Positions 23,586-35,071 of a DNA stretch of 64,000 bases are shown one piece after another. Within the stretch, counting starts at the first letter, position 1. Each line of letters starts with the position of its first letter. This DNA comes from Siphonodentalium dalli (Eukaryota > Mollusca > Scaphopoda > Gadilida > Siphonodentaliidae). Below the pieces are notes generated by a model. That model was not told the DNA's origin and made no database searches. It saw only the letters and a program-made list of their open reading frames with translations. The DNA is taken from assembly GCA_032622095.1 (NCBI GenBank), contig CP136066.1:45283911-45347910 (forward strand), in the 5' to 3' direction. The position numbers and the translations under genes were made by a program.

Positions 23586-23670
23586 GATATTTCCGACTAA
23601 ATCCTGAAAAATTACCCATAATTCTACTGTGGTTAAGGAGTCAATTATTTAGGGCATTACTGTATCTACC
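23586..23670 (-). repeat. Half copy of the ACAGTAATGCCC MITE
   Basis: One arm (CCGACTAAATCCTGAAAAAT through GGGCATTACTGTA) of the foldback MITE seen complete at 40962, 41521 and 62094. Confidence 0.75.
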
Positions 23671-23778
23671 ACAATTAGTCAACATGATGTGATGTCGGTT
23701 CGTGTTATGGCATGTTTGAATGGGATATGAAATGCATGACCAATCACAGAACAGGATTTAGTTTAATACACAATTTAA

Positions 23779-24258
23779 AGGTACTCAATCCGAACAGAGG
23801 GTCCACATCTCAACAGATTCCAACAACAACAAACCGATCAGAGGGTCCTATATTACTATTTCTTTGGCTTTGGGGGTAAAAAATATTTGATTCGAGTCGA
23901 GGAACCCATCAAACAAAGCTCAGAGTTATTAGATATTGATTTTTGAAATTTGTTATATTCTCGAGATGAGTACTAATAATTGCCGTCAATTTCGTAGCCT
24001 GCTCGAGACGTGTACACCAAAACACTTTTCAAACAGACAAGGATGGATAACTCTAAAATCAAGTGGTAATAATAACGCAATTTTGACTGTCTTCTGGGCC
24101 AGAAAGTATTCCCGATAATGAAAAATAATAGATTTCTAAAATCGATATCTAACAAATCTGAGCTTTGATGGGTGACTTCCTCGACTCGAATCAAATATTT
24201 TTGACCCCCGAAGCCATTGAAATAGTAATTGAGAGGAGTTTTATCGGATTGAGTACCT
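23779..24258. mobile_element. Foldback MITE AGGTACTCAATCCGA
   Basis: Inverted ends AGGTACTCAATCCGA and TCGGATTGAGTACCT are both flanked by TTAA. Long subterminal inverted arms include ACTATTTCTTTGGCTTTGGG and TTGATTCGAGTCGAGGAA. The non-coding interior holds a short frame. 480 bp. Confidence 0.85.
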
Positions 24259-24553
24259 TTAAGGCTTTGTAAATATTAAAAGGCACACAATGAATGACCT
24301 TTAATTGAAAAGTTTACCATATATATATTTCAAGTTCATAGTCCAGCGATCAGTCAAGTCCAAAACCTTGAAGGACATGCAGTGAATAGAAAGAAAGAAG
24401 TGATTTGTTTCACTGATCCCATTCCTCGTATATACCTTTAAAGTTGGTCTATCTGTTCCTATAACAAGTTTTATATACTTTTCTGGGTATAAAATAATAA
24501 ATATGAATCGAAGACCCCTGTCCGGAAAAGATTGGAACAGATCTATTAATTAA

Positions 24554-25387
24554 AGGTACTCAATCCGATTAAGCACCCCTAAATTACTATTTCTTTGGCT
24601 TTGGGGGTAAACAATATTTGATTCGAGTCGAGGAACTCACCCTTCCAAGCTCATGCAGAGTTATTAAGATATCGATTTTTGAAGTTTGTTAATTTTTGGA
24701 GATGTGGTCCACTTCCATGCACGTGCTCAAACAGACAAATTGCGGGTGTAAGATGGATAACTCTAAACTCAAGTGGTTATTATTGTTAATAGTTATTTCT
24801 AATTTTCTGGTATAATACATATATAGCCTATACATTAAACAAATTGGGACATTTAATGCTCGTGGAGCGTAGCAAGTGGGATAACGCTATCTATAGCTGG
24901 GATCGCGTTAATGCTTCATGAAAGTAAGTTCTAAAAAATAGTATTTAATAAATTAATTAGAGCAATAAAGATGCAGTATCCGAATGAACGCTCCTAAATT
25001 ACTATTTCTTTGGCTTCGGGGTAAAAAATATTTGATTCGAGTCGAGGAACCCACCCATCAAAGCTCAGAGTTATCAGGTATAGATTTTTGAAGTTTGTTC
25101 TTTGTCGAGATGCACGCCCAGAAAAACATCGTCAAACGGACGGCCTCGGACAAAATTGCGGATGAAGATGGCTAACTCTAAAATCAAGTGGTAATGCGGC
25201 AATATTAATATTTCTTTAAAATAAATGTTGACAAACAACACGTTATGGGAAATTTTATACCATAGTTGACAGTGGTTAGATTATTTGATTGCAATTAATC
25301 GATTCTGATAACTAAATCGTATTTTTGAAGAAATGTTGTTGTTGTATCTTGATTATATATGCACCATTCTGTTCGGATTGAGTAACT
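24554..25387. mobile_element. AGGTACTCAATCCGA MITE, second copy
   Basis: Begins AGGTACTCAATCCGATT after TTAA and ends CGGATTGAGTAACT before TTAA. The subterminal block ACTATTTCTTTGGCTT occurs twice in direct order (about 24586 and 24994), so this looks like one copy inserted into, or recombined with, another. Confidence 0.7.
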
Positions 25388-25639
25388 TTAATATCAGAAA
25401 ATAATGGACTTAAAATCAATATTAATTTGTATATAGGCCTAAAGATACGTTTCCGGACATGTGTCTTCGACTAATTTATTTTTGTATACCCCGGAAATTA
25501 TATAAAACGAACTTGATTATATAGGAAGAGATAAACCATCGTTAAATATTTAGGCTACCGCGCATACATGTATATAGGACTATTTAAATGCACGCGTTTT
25601 TTGAGAAATCATGTTTAATTTTAGCAGTGCTCGCAGCCA

Positions 25640-25760
25640 TGCGACAATGACAAATTTGAACAGGTCGCATATATGAGAGGAGAATACACTGACACCTGAT
25701 ATTTAATGCTGCACCAGCCCCCCCCCCCCCCGGTGATATCCTGATATGGATGTGTTGGGC
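25640..25760. repeat. Half-hairpin repeat with C-run
   Basis: A diverged arm of the AGAGAATACACTG hairpin family is followed by TTTAATGCTGCACCAGC and a run of C residues near 25720. Confidence 0.6.
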
Positions 25761-26619
25761 AGTGTGATGGTTTGGACCAAACTAACGTCGTGATTGTGGT
25801 ACGTCGTTAACGTACCTGAGTACGAAAGTGGCGAAGGAGGCACGATGGTCCCCCCCAGCCAACATCCGCCACACAGTTGTTTAACACCGCTTCCGGTTTG
25901 AACACGTGAAGAAATTTTTGACAACAAACAGTTCGATCTCAGTAATAATCACTGATAATTGACAAAATATGGTACATATCAATTTAATTTTTAACAAATA
26001 GCGCAAACTAATGATATATGTATCGAATTTCAAGGGCATAATTTCAAGATAAAGTAATTTTTGTAATAAAAATAATATAATAAAAAAAGAAGTAATTTTT
26101 GTGCCAACATTGAAGAAAGAGAGCGTAAAGTTCATATAGGTTACAATACACCAAATGATTTACATAGGCCTCAGTGTTAAGGGGATGGCAAAGTCTGTTT
26201 CATAAAAAATGTCTGGAAACGGGCTGACAAAATTGGTATTTTTCACATAAAAGCAGACAGAAATAGAGATAACCACATGAAGATAATATATAGAGCATAT
26301 ATCGTTAAAGGAGGTGCCACGAATAGATGTGAGCTAAAAAGCTTTTTGTACCAGAAAAATGACTTTGAAACAGAGTATATCTGCAATATTATGCCATTGT
26401 TTTGGCATTCAAATGTGAAAAACTATAACTTCAACAGTACTTATCATTAGGCAGCCCATTATGATAAGTGACATACCGTTAAGAGCCAAGGAGCTATGCT
26501 TTCGATTAATGTTCACTGTATCGTTTGAAAAACGTCCGCTAAAACGTGTCAGTTTTTCTTGGGAGCCAGTCGCCATATTTCTATTGTAAACACATGTTCA
26601 TGATGTTGTTGTCATTTTT

Positions 26620-29600
26620 AGCTCAACTTTACTTTGTAAAGTTTGAGCTATTGCCTAGAGGTGCCACGATTATTTATTTTGATAATCGATAATCGGTCGT
26701 CAATAATCGACTATAATCGATTAATCGTACATAATAATAATAACATCAGTAGAAGTATTCCGTAATATGGCCTATTGCCATATTGGCTGGATGCTGGTTA
26801 ACTGCTTTCGCTGCTTGTTTGAGGCTTCGGCTGATGTAATTTTTGTGTTAATAAAGTGCATCATAAACCACCGGTAATGACTAATGAGCACAATGTGTTC
26901 AATACAAGCACAGTTCTCGGCGATGTCATGGTTATAATATTTGTGAGTTCATTGGAACGAACATAGCGATTAATTTAACAGCCAAACATACAAGCAATAT
27001 AAAAGTAGGAATGCACGACGGACCGACGGTGGTTCCTAAAAAAAGGAATCTAATGTTACGGAAACTATAAGTTTCAGCGAACTTCCAGAGCATGGATAAC
27101 AATTACAAAGGTGGGCCCCTGCCCGCAAATTTCAGGACTCATAAAAAAATAAGTATTTGGTAATAGTTAATTTCATTTAGCAGTCACCACACTATAAGCG
27201 ATAGCCTCTACTAGTAACATCTAAGTATACTTATACAAACAAAGTACACTTGCTGCAAATGACACCGCCGAGAATATCGCTGATTAAAATGCCGTAGGTT
27301 CCCTGATATTTAGAGAATGTCAATCAACTCCCCTTTGGTCCAATGAGATTCAAGGGCGAGGGCATTCAGTTCACTGACAGTCAGCCCATTTCAAAGACGT
27401 AGTGCCGCCTTTCTTGTAGAAATATACAACGATGTCGGCATGAGTTCAAAGCTGCAGTGCCGCCATCATGGCGCCATGCAATTTGAAGAATATACAAATG
27501 ACTCGAAGAGTAACCATGTCATCAAATGAACTGCCGGCTGTTTGCAACATATACTAGTAGTACTCAAGTTGTCGGAATCTCTTATCAGGGTATTCAACAA
27601 TAACCGGCATTTTCCAACGTCCGAAATAAATAACGCAGATTAATCGACGACGGAAATGGTAATCGATTATCGGCTTTATCAACGGTTCATCGATTATACG
27701 ATTAATCGTGGCACCCCTACTATTGCCATGGCTTGGTATCCGTCGTCCATGTGTGCGTGTATGCGTGTGTGTGTGCGCGTGATGCGTCAACAATTTCCTT
27801 TAGCACGGGCTACAGTTCGTACCTTTGGTCCGATTATTATGAAATTTGTCATGGATGTTGACATTGACATGTAGATGGGAACGAGTCATTTTGGGGTCAT
27901 TCGGAAAAAAAACATGGCCGCCAGTGGCCATCTTGGATTTCAAAATTCAATCCATTAGCACGGGCTACAGGCTGTAACGTTCGTCTTATTGTCATGAAAT
28001 TTGTCATGGATGTTAATATTGACATGTAGATGGGAACGAGTAATTTTGGGGTAATTTGGCCAAAAAACATGGCCGCCGGCAGCCATCTTAGATTTTACTC
28101 TTTGCATGACTAAATCCTTTAGCACGGGCTACAGGTCGTACCTTTAGTCTGATCATCATGAAATTTGTAATGGCTGTTGAAATTAGAATGTAGATGGGAA
28201 CGAGTCGTTTTGGGGTCATTCGGACAAAAAACATGGCCACCAGCAGCCATCTTTGATTTTAAAATTTAATCCATTAGCACAGGCCACAGGTCGTACTGTT
28301 CGTCTGATCATCATTAAATTTGTCATGGATGTTAACAATGACATGTAGATGGGAACGAGTAATTTTGGGGTCATTCGGCCAAAAAACATGGCCGCCAGCA
28401 GCCATCTTGGATTTTACTCTTTGTATGACTAAATTCTTTAGCACAGTCTACAGGTCGTACTTTTAGTCTGATCATCATAAAATTTGTCATGAATGTTAAT
28501 AATGACATGTAGATGAGAACGAGTCATTTTGGGGTCATTCGGCCAAAAAACATGGCCACCAGAAGCCATCTTGGATTTTACTCTTTGTATGACTAAATCA
28601 TTTAGCACGGGCTACAGGTCGTACTTTTAGTCTGATCATCATAAATTTTGTTATGGCTGTTGAAATTGTAATGTAGATGGGAACGAGTCATTTTGGGGTG
28701 ATTCGGATGAAAAACATGGCCGCCAGTGGCCATCTTTGATTTCAAAATTCAATCCATTGGCACAGGCTACAGGTCGTACCTTTAGTCTGATCATCATGAA
28801 ATTTGTCATGGATGATAACAATGACATGTAGATGGGAACGAGTCATTTTGAGGTCATTCGGCCAAAAAACATGGCCACCAGCAGCCATCTTGGATTTTAC
28901 TCTTTGTATGACTAGATCCTTTAGCACAGGCTACAGGTCGTACCTTTAGTCTGATCATCATAAAATTTGTCATGGATGTTAACAATGACAGGTAGATGGG
29001 AACAAGTCATTTTGAGGTCATTCGGCCAAAAAACATGGCCGCCAGCAGCCATCTTGGATTTTACTCTTTGTATGACTAAATCATTTAGCACGGGCTACAT
29101 GTCGTACTTTTAGTCTGATCATCATAAAATTTGTCATGAATGTTAATAATGACATGTAGATGGGAACGGGTCATTTTGGGGTCATTCGGCCAAAAAACAT
29201 GGCCACCAGAAGCCATCTTGGATTTTACTCTTTGTATGACTAAATCCTTTAGCACGGACTACATGTCGTACCTTGAGTCTGATCATCATGAAATTTTTCG
29301 TGGCTGTTGAAATTGGAATGTAGATGGGAACGATTTATTTTGGGGTCATTTGGATGAAAAACATGGCCGCAAGTGGCCATCTTTGATTTCAAAATTCAAT
29401 CCATTAGCACAGGCTCCAGGTCGTACTGTTCGTCTGATCATCATAAAATTTATCATGGATGTTAATATTGACATGTAGATGGGAACGATTAATTTTGGGG
29501 TCATTCGGCCAAAAAACATGACCGCAGCAGCCATCTTGGATTTTGCTCTTTGTATGACTAAATCCTTTAGCACGGGCTACAGGTCGTACCTTTAGTCTGA

Positions 29601-30166
29601 TCATCATAAAATTTGTCATGGATGTTAGCAATGACATGTAGATTGGAACGAGTCATTTTGAGGTCATTCAGCCAAAAAACATGGCCGCCAGCAGCCATCT
29701 TGGATTTTACTCTTTGTATGACTAAATCATTTAGCACGGGCTACAGGTCGTACTTTTAGTCTGATCATCATAAAATTTGTCCTGGATGTTAACAATGACA
29801 TGTGGATGGGTACGAGTCATTTTGGGGTCATTTGTCCAAAAAACATGGCCGCCAGCAGCCATCTTGGATTTTACTCTTTGTATGACTAAATTCTTTAGCA
29901 TGGGCTACAGGTCGTACCTTTAGTCTGATCGTCATAAAATTTGTCATGGATGATAACGATGACATGTGGATGGGATACAATCATTTTTGGGTCATTCGGC
30001 CGAAGACATGGCCGTCAGCAGCCATCTTGGATTTTACTTTTCTCTTCATGTCTATAAACTAGTATTAGACATTCAACTTTCCACATTCCTAATCGCTCCA
30101 TTGACTGTAATACATTAAATTATTCCCTTTCCAAGTTGAGCTACAGTGTCATTGACACTTTCATTT
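26620..30166 (+). mobile_element. Tandem-cored Helentron/pearl-like element, copy 2
   Basis: It starts with the AGCTCAACTTTACTTTG hairpin and ends with the AGTGTCATTGACACT hairpin followed by TTCATTT. About 14 tandem units of 150-165 bp lie at 27790-30050. A hAT-type element is inserted 36 bp from its left end (26656-27719). The subterminal inverted repeat AGCTCAACTT / AAGTTGAGCT and the 3' hairpin near the end are Helentron-like features. Confidence 0.75.
26656..27719. mobile_element. hAT-type non-autonomous element, family 1
   Basis: The ends TAGAGGTGCCACGATTA and TAATCGTGGCACCCCTA are inverted. The 8-bp target duplication CTATTGCC is perfect (26648-26655 and 27720-27727). Subterminal regions are packed with ATAATCGATTAATCG-like palindromes. 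The 1064-bp interior has no transposase. The TIR and duplication length fit the hAT superfamily. Confidence 0.93.
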
Positions 30167-31702
30167 AATTCGCGGCAGGTACATGAAAATCGACCAGAAA
30201 AGCAATTCGATCCTGCAATCAAGAAAGTTTATGATATGAAATCGATGCTTTCAGTTTATTTAAGTTGTTGGAATTAATTTAGTTGCTTTATTACCCACGA
30301 TTTATGAAGTTTTGTGCTGTTTACAGATGGAAATGTTGATATTTTATTTTTAGAATTTCCAGTCTATAGTCGAAAGCGAGATTACAAGATGTCGTATTAT
30401 TACGCAAATCACATAAATAGAAAACTTACATGTTTCAGAATATTGTATTATTCTAAAATCAAATAGCCTATATAAAAACATATTTATGAATAGGAAAGTA
30501 CCGTATTCCGACGAACTATGTCATATTTTACGACGGACTTCTTGTGCGAGTTCACTTCCGGTCAATTCTATTTTGGTGCACTGGGATAAAAACATTGTGG
30601 AGAAAAATACGTTTAATGACATTTTAATGTAAATTAATCGAGAAATTGTCGGTTATCAGGTACAATCATATAGCTTATAACCCATATATATTGATGGGCA
30701 TAATCAAAAGCTTGATCCCATGCGCGATTGTCTATACTGATCGATTTCCATTCGTAATCGTATTCTAGTATTGACGGATGAGTTTGTTTGTAATCATGGC
30801 CGCCCCGCCCCCATGGCATGTGTATCGGCTATCGCAAAATAATGTTAGGATATTATGGTCTCCCATACCAAGAAAAATAGTTCCTAAGATTGTAAACAAT
30901 GCAAATGGAGGACATTTTGCCATTATTCAGAATGACTACTATTTTCACAGGCAGGGTATTTGGGAAAGTTCTTGTTTTTCCTCAAAATGATGTCTCCTTG
31001 TCTCTAGCCAGATTCTTATAGGACCATTTTGACTGTTCAGTTTGTGCAAAAAGTTAACCATTGGAACTGGAGAAACGCCGTTTGGGGACATGATTTTTTG
31101 TCACTCTACCGCGAGTAAATTCTAACAGCTAAAATTTCTCTACTAATGACAAGATCTTTGTTTATTATTGATTATTATGTGTGAAAAATATGAAGTTTAT
31201 CCATTCTATGGCCGGTGAGTAATTATTGATCATCTGGAGGTAGGGTGCAATCCGCGGTGGCCATCTTGACCAAACTTTGCCATCCCCTTAACAAATCCCG
31301 CTGGCCTATATTCGCAGCAAAGCTTTGACCCTGCACGAGTATTTGAAATTAAAGAAGGTCCTTTTAGACACGCAGAAATGTGCACAAAAGTACTTGTAAA
31401 CGTGGTGGATCACACTGCAGCTTGACAAACGTCACACTACCCTTAAAATTGAGAAAAAAATAACATCGAAAAAAACACAAACACCTCCCATAAATTATTC
31501 GCCATTTGCACAGCCACAACCGTTTACCATGTGGCTATATTTGATGTTTCTCGACGGGAAACACTTTTGTGCATTTTTTCGTGCACTTTTCATCCATGTA
31601 TCATTGACCATTCATCTGCCAGAATTTTTTTTATGCTGATCCTAGCTTGGGGGTCCCAGGGGAAATCACTCTACTAATTTGTATTTGGTGTATTGTAACC
31701 TA

Positions 31703-32584
31703 TAGTGATCAGTGGAAGGTAAAGAAAGTCGCCCAAATGATGTTATATTGCGTCCATTTATATACCCACGTCAAAATAAATAAATTTGATTCGAAATATG
31801 TCTGTGTTCTTACTTTATTAACCCTTTTCTGTCACCACCCTGGCATAGCTGAATTTGCAAAACAATTACTTTGACTTGAATGTCAATTTTTTCTCATTTT
31901 AGCTGAATATTGGCAAAGTAAACAATGACGATGTACATACAGGTTGTCGATCTGATAGCTTGTAGATGCCACTTCCAGAAAATATGCCATACGATTCGCT
32001 AGGCGAATTGGGCACACTTAGGTTTCACATTGGGCGCACCTACACAATTTTCGAAAACAATCGACAGAAAATCTAAATTGTCCCGTCACAAGAATATATT
32101 TATTGGCCGAAATTTGTGCACGTTGGATAGTCGAACCATTTCTGCAAACTTCCATGGTAGGCTTTTTTGTCAACCTGTCATCTAACAGGGGCAATTCAAC
32201 TTAGTTTGACCCGAATCGGGTCCGATTTTGCATCATATTTTAGGGTATGGTCCATCTGACGTCACGCTTTACTCTCATGTCGTGCTCAAACCCGACAAAT
32301 CTGCCTTGTCGTTCATCTAGGATGTCGGGACGCCAACAAATATGGTCTCATTTTCATTAAAGGGACACCATTGGGCCAAAAAATATGTTGAAAATGGTAA
32401 TTTTCGGTTCTACAACGAGAAGCAGAAATAGCATCAGAGGGGTTAATTTCTAATTTTATTGGATGGCTCCGGCGCCAAATAAGCTGTCGTATCGCGTGCT
32501 TTATGTTTCCAATTTGTTTCATGGGCATAATGAGCACGGGGCTTGTTTCAGAGCAGAAATCTGAAAAACGACCATTTTTCACTA
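31703..32584. other. Spacer between two copies of one MITE; no gene
   Basis: About 880 bp of unique-looking sequence with no supportable exon, lying between the two TAGGTTACAATACACC elements. Confidence 0.5.
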
Positions 32585-33038
32585 TAGGTTACAATACACC
32601 AAATGATTTACATAGGCCTCAGTGTTAACAAATCCCTCTGGCCTATATTCGCAGCAAAGCTTTGACCCTGCACGAGTATTTGAAATTAAAGAAGGTCCTT
32701 TTAGACATGCAGAAATGTGCACAAAAGTACTTGTAAACGTGGTGGATCACACTGCAGCTTGACAAACGTCACACTACCCTTAAAATTGAGAAAAAAATGA
32801 CATCGAAAAAAACACAAACACCTCCCATAAATTATTCGCCATTTGCACAGCCACAACCGTTTACCATGTGGCTATATTTGATGTTTCTCGACGGGAAACA
32901 CTTTTGTGCATTTTTTCGTGCACTTTTCATCCATGTATCATTGACCATTCAGCTGCCAGAATTTTTTTTATGCTGATCCTAGCTTGGGGGTCCCAGGGGA
33001 AATCACTCTACTAATTTGTATTTGGTGTATTGTAACCT
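32585..33038. mobile_element. TAGGTTACAATACACC MITE, uninterrupted copy
   Basis: Inverted ends TAGGTTACAATACACCAAAT and ATTTGGTGTATTGTAACCT. It holds the empty TTAA target (32625-32628) of the 5.1-kb element found in the other copy. No coding sequence. Confidence 0.88.
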
Positions 33039-33421
33039 CAACTTCAAGTGACCAATTTTAATTTTGAATGGGTATAGTATACATGGCAATCAAACATGAC
33101 TACCCCATCAAGTAAATTGTGGGGCTGAAGTTTGTTGGAATATGTACCGCCATCTGCCTCCCCCCCTTCGGCAAATGATGACATCACCTGGAAATCTCTG
33201 AGACTGAGAGCTTTGTGATGGTAGATGATGTATTAAAACATTGCTATTTTAATTAATTTTGCGTCATTTTCAATAACAATAGCACAATTCGGTAGAGAAT
33301 AGAATATCCTTTGTTTACTAAAATAAAAACCCGCGCTTTTATTTCAGAAATGATTTTTGTTAAATTTGTGAAAATTACTCTGAATTTGAAAGTTCCAACA
33401 ACGCACGTTTATGCTTTATTC

Positions 33422-34540
33422 TAGTGCTGAAACGGATATCCGGATATCCGGTTGACAACCGGCTACTGTCGACAACCGGTTGAACTACAATCAACCGGTT
33501 AACCGCTATGTATTGCACACACGCGATGCTAACGACAAAAACGATCATATTAGGTTCTTAATCAGCACGAGACTGATAACAGTAGTACTTTGTGTACTTT
33601 ATCAATTGTGCTACACTCTGAGGAGTATAGTCGAAATTACGTGTATTAAAAGTCAAAATCTGGTGCGAGATAAAAAGTCTTCCATGAATGGCAAGTTACA
33701 TACTACTAGTAGTAGTCTGGCTTTGGTGGCTAAACATCAAAGATGCATGCCGCCATCTTTGATGTTCCGATGTCCGGTAAACACGTGCACTGACGCAACT
33801 GAGTCGTCGGCAAAGATCAATGCAATCATTTTCAATGGAGTAAGGCCTGGTCATTTCACATCTACAGTCTACTCTCTGACTCACTGCATGCGTGTAGACA
33901 GTATCATGGATAGTGAAGAAATGCGTAAATCAGATGTCTGCATGGGACACTGTTTTCAGCAGGTTTTCAGCTAAATTTTTTAATTTTCATTTGTTAACTA
34001 CATAAAGTTCATGACACTTCATAATTGTGTTTATCTGCCGTTGGTCATCCTTTGCATCTCAAATCGCCGTAGAATCACATGACCTAATATTCTCCCAGTG
34101 CCGCAATCGCTATGACAGTAAAAAGCTGCCGCAATTTGCATGTACGACAATTTTTATAGGTCACGCAATATTCTTCCCAAAGGAGAACGACAAGTCGGGC
34201 AGCAGTCGTGACTGCAATACAAACAGGTCAAGCATGATGCGTCTATTTATAAACACTACGAGTTTTAGTTCACCTGTGTCACCTGTCAATTTGTCAACAC
34301 ATGGCTGTTTACCGTTCGTGTTTGGTGATTTTCATTCGTTTAATACAAGCTATGTCTGTAAACATTATGTGAGTTCGCAGTACAGTTGATAAATCAAATT
34401 ATGATGATAAATATTGGTTCATATTATGGTGTAAATAATGAATGTAAAGTCATAGGTTGAAAATAGCGGATATCCGGTTATGATCCGGTTACACATCGCG
34501 GTTAACCGGCTACAAAAATAGGTAAACCGTTTCAGCACTA
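33422..34540. mobile_element. hAT-type non-autonomous element, family 2
   Basis: The ends TAGTGCTGAAACGG and CCGTTTCAGCACTA are exact inverted repeats. The 8-bp duplication CTTTATTC is perfect (33414-33421 and 34541-34548). Subterminal arrays of ATCCGGTT, ACCGGTT and GGTTAACCGG motifs lie at both ends. The interior of about 1 kb includes a 164-codon chance frame but no recognisable transposase. Confidence 0.93.
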
Positions 34541-34553
34541 CTTTATTCCTCAT

Positions 34554-34865
34554 TGATTGATTGATTGATTAGGGTTTTATGTCGCTTTAGCCACTAAGGC
34601 CATATCACGACATTGCCAGTTTTAATGGTGGAGGAAATCCGCACACTTACGGCTAATCTAACAGTGATTTCAATGGCTGATAAACTCGTCGACCATGTGC
34701 GGCAAACCACCGGCCATCGGCAAGTAACTGACAACTTTCCCAGATAACGATTTCGAGTTACAAAGTCCACGATGGAAACATGTGGATTTGAACCCTTATC
34801 GCCAGCGCTGGAAGGCGAAACGGCTTGGAGTTGTACCCCTAACCGATTGAGCCACCGAGGCCCCC
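34554..34865 (-). repeat. tRNA-derived SINE
   Basis: On the minus strand the 5' end GGGGGCCTCGGTGGCTCAAT contains a Pol III A box (TGGCTCAATCGGTTAG), and GGGTTCAAATCC about 40 bp on matches a B box. The body ends with CGACATAAAACCCTAATC and a (TGAT/ATCA)n tail, as in LINE-mobilised SINEs. About 310 bp. Confidence 0.88.
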
Positions 34866-34997
34866 TATTCCTCATTGACTATTTGCAGGCTTGATAATAA
34901 TAATAATAATAACACCTACATGTACCATCCAGCTAGCCATCTGAGCTATCTGATCCCCAGAAATTCATAATGAGCTGAGTTTTGCTTCTTTTTGCAG

Positions 34998-35071
34998 GCA
35001 AGGCACAAGTCGAAGTCTGCAAAGAAATATGCTGTCATGAAACGAACAATCAATCCCAAAGATTCCAGGAT
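34998..35071 (+). CDS. FCF1: FCF1 exon (first identified)
   Basis: Acceptor TTTTTGCAG, donor GTAAGT at 35072. Encodes [16 protein letters not shown] then TINPKDSR, matching the basic KKYA.MKR N terminus of FCF1. It starts in phase 0 with no ATG in the expected place, so a tiny upstream exon must supply the start. Confidence 0.9.

Larger units (their letters stand above)
26181..31287. mobile_element. TTAA-flanked element GGGGATGGCAAAG, 5.1 kb
   Basis: Inverted ends GGGGATGGCAAAGT and CTTTGCCATCCCC are flanked by TTAA on both sides (26177-26180 and 31288-31291). The other copy of its host has a single TTAA at the same place (32625-32628), so the insertion and duplication are directly visible. 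A TTAA duplication suggests piggyBac-type transposition, although the terminal bases are not the classical piggyBac ones. Its own sequence flanks an inserted tandem-cored element, and no transposase is visible. Confidence 0.85.
26137..31702. mobile_element. Outermost nested element (TAGGTTACAATACACC)
   Basis: The ends TAGGTTACAATACACCAAAT and its exact reverse complement are both bordered by TA. Comparison with the uninterrupted copy at 32585-33038 shows that 26181-31287 is an insertion and that the element itself is only about 455 bp. The right part, 31292-31702, matches 32629-33038 with only a handful of differences. Confidence 0.85.

Noticed and set aside
27790-30050. Regular repeats with constant spacing, considered as a CRISPR-like array
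   Set aside because: Units are contiguous 150-165 bp tandem repeats without unique spacers, in an animal genome with introns.
33480-33974. Open frame of 164 codons
   Set aside because: Lies inside a non-autonomous hAT element, has no recognisable domain or codon pattern, and overlaps the subterminal repeats.
34554-34865. Possible functional tRNA gene
   Set aside because: A and B boxes are present but the cloverleaf does not close, and the sequence continues into a SINE body with an ATCA tail.
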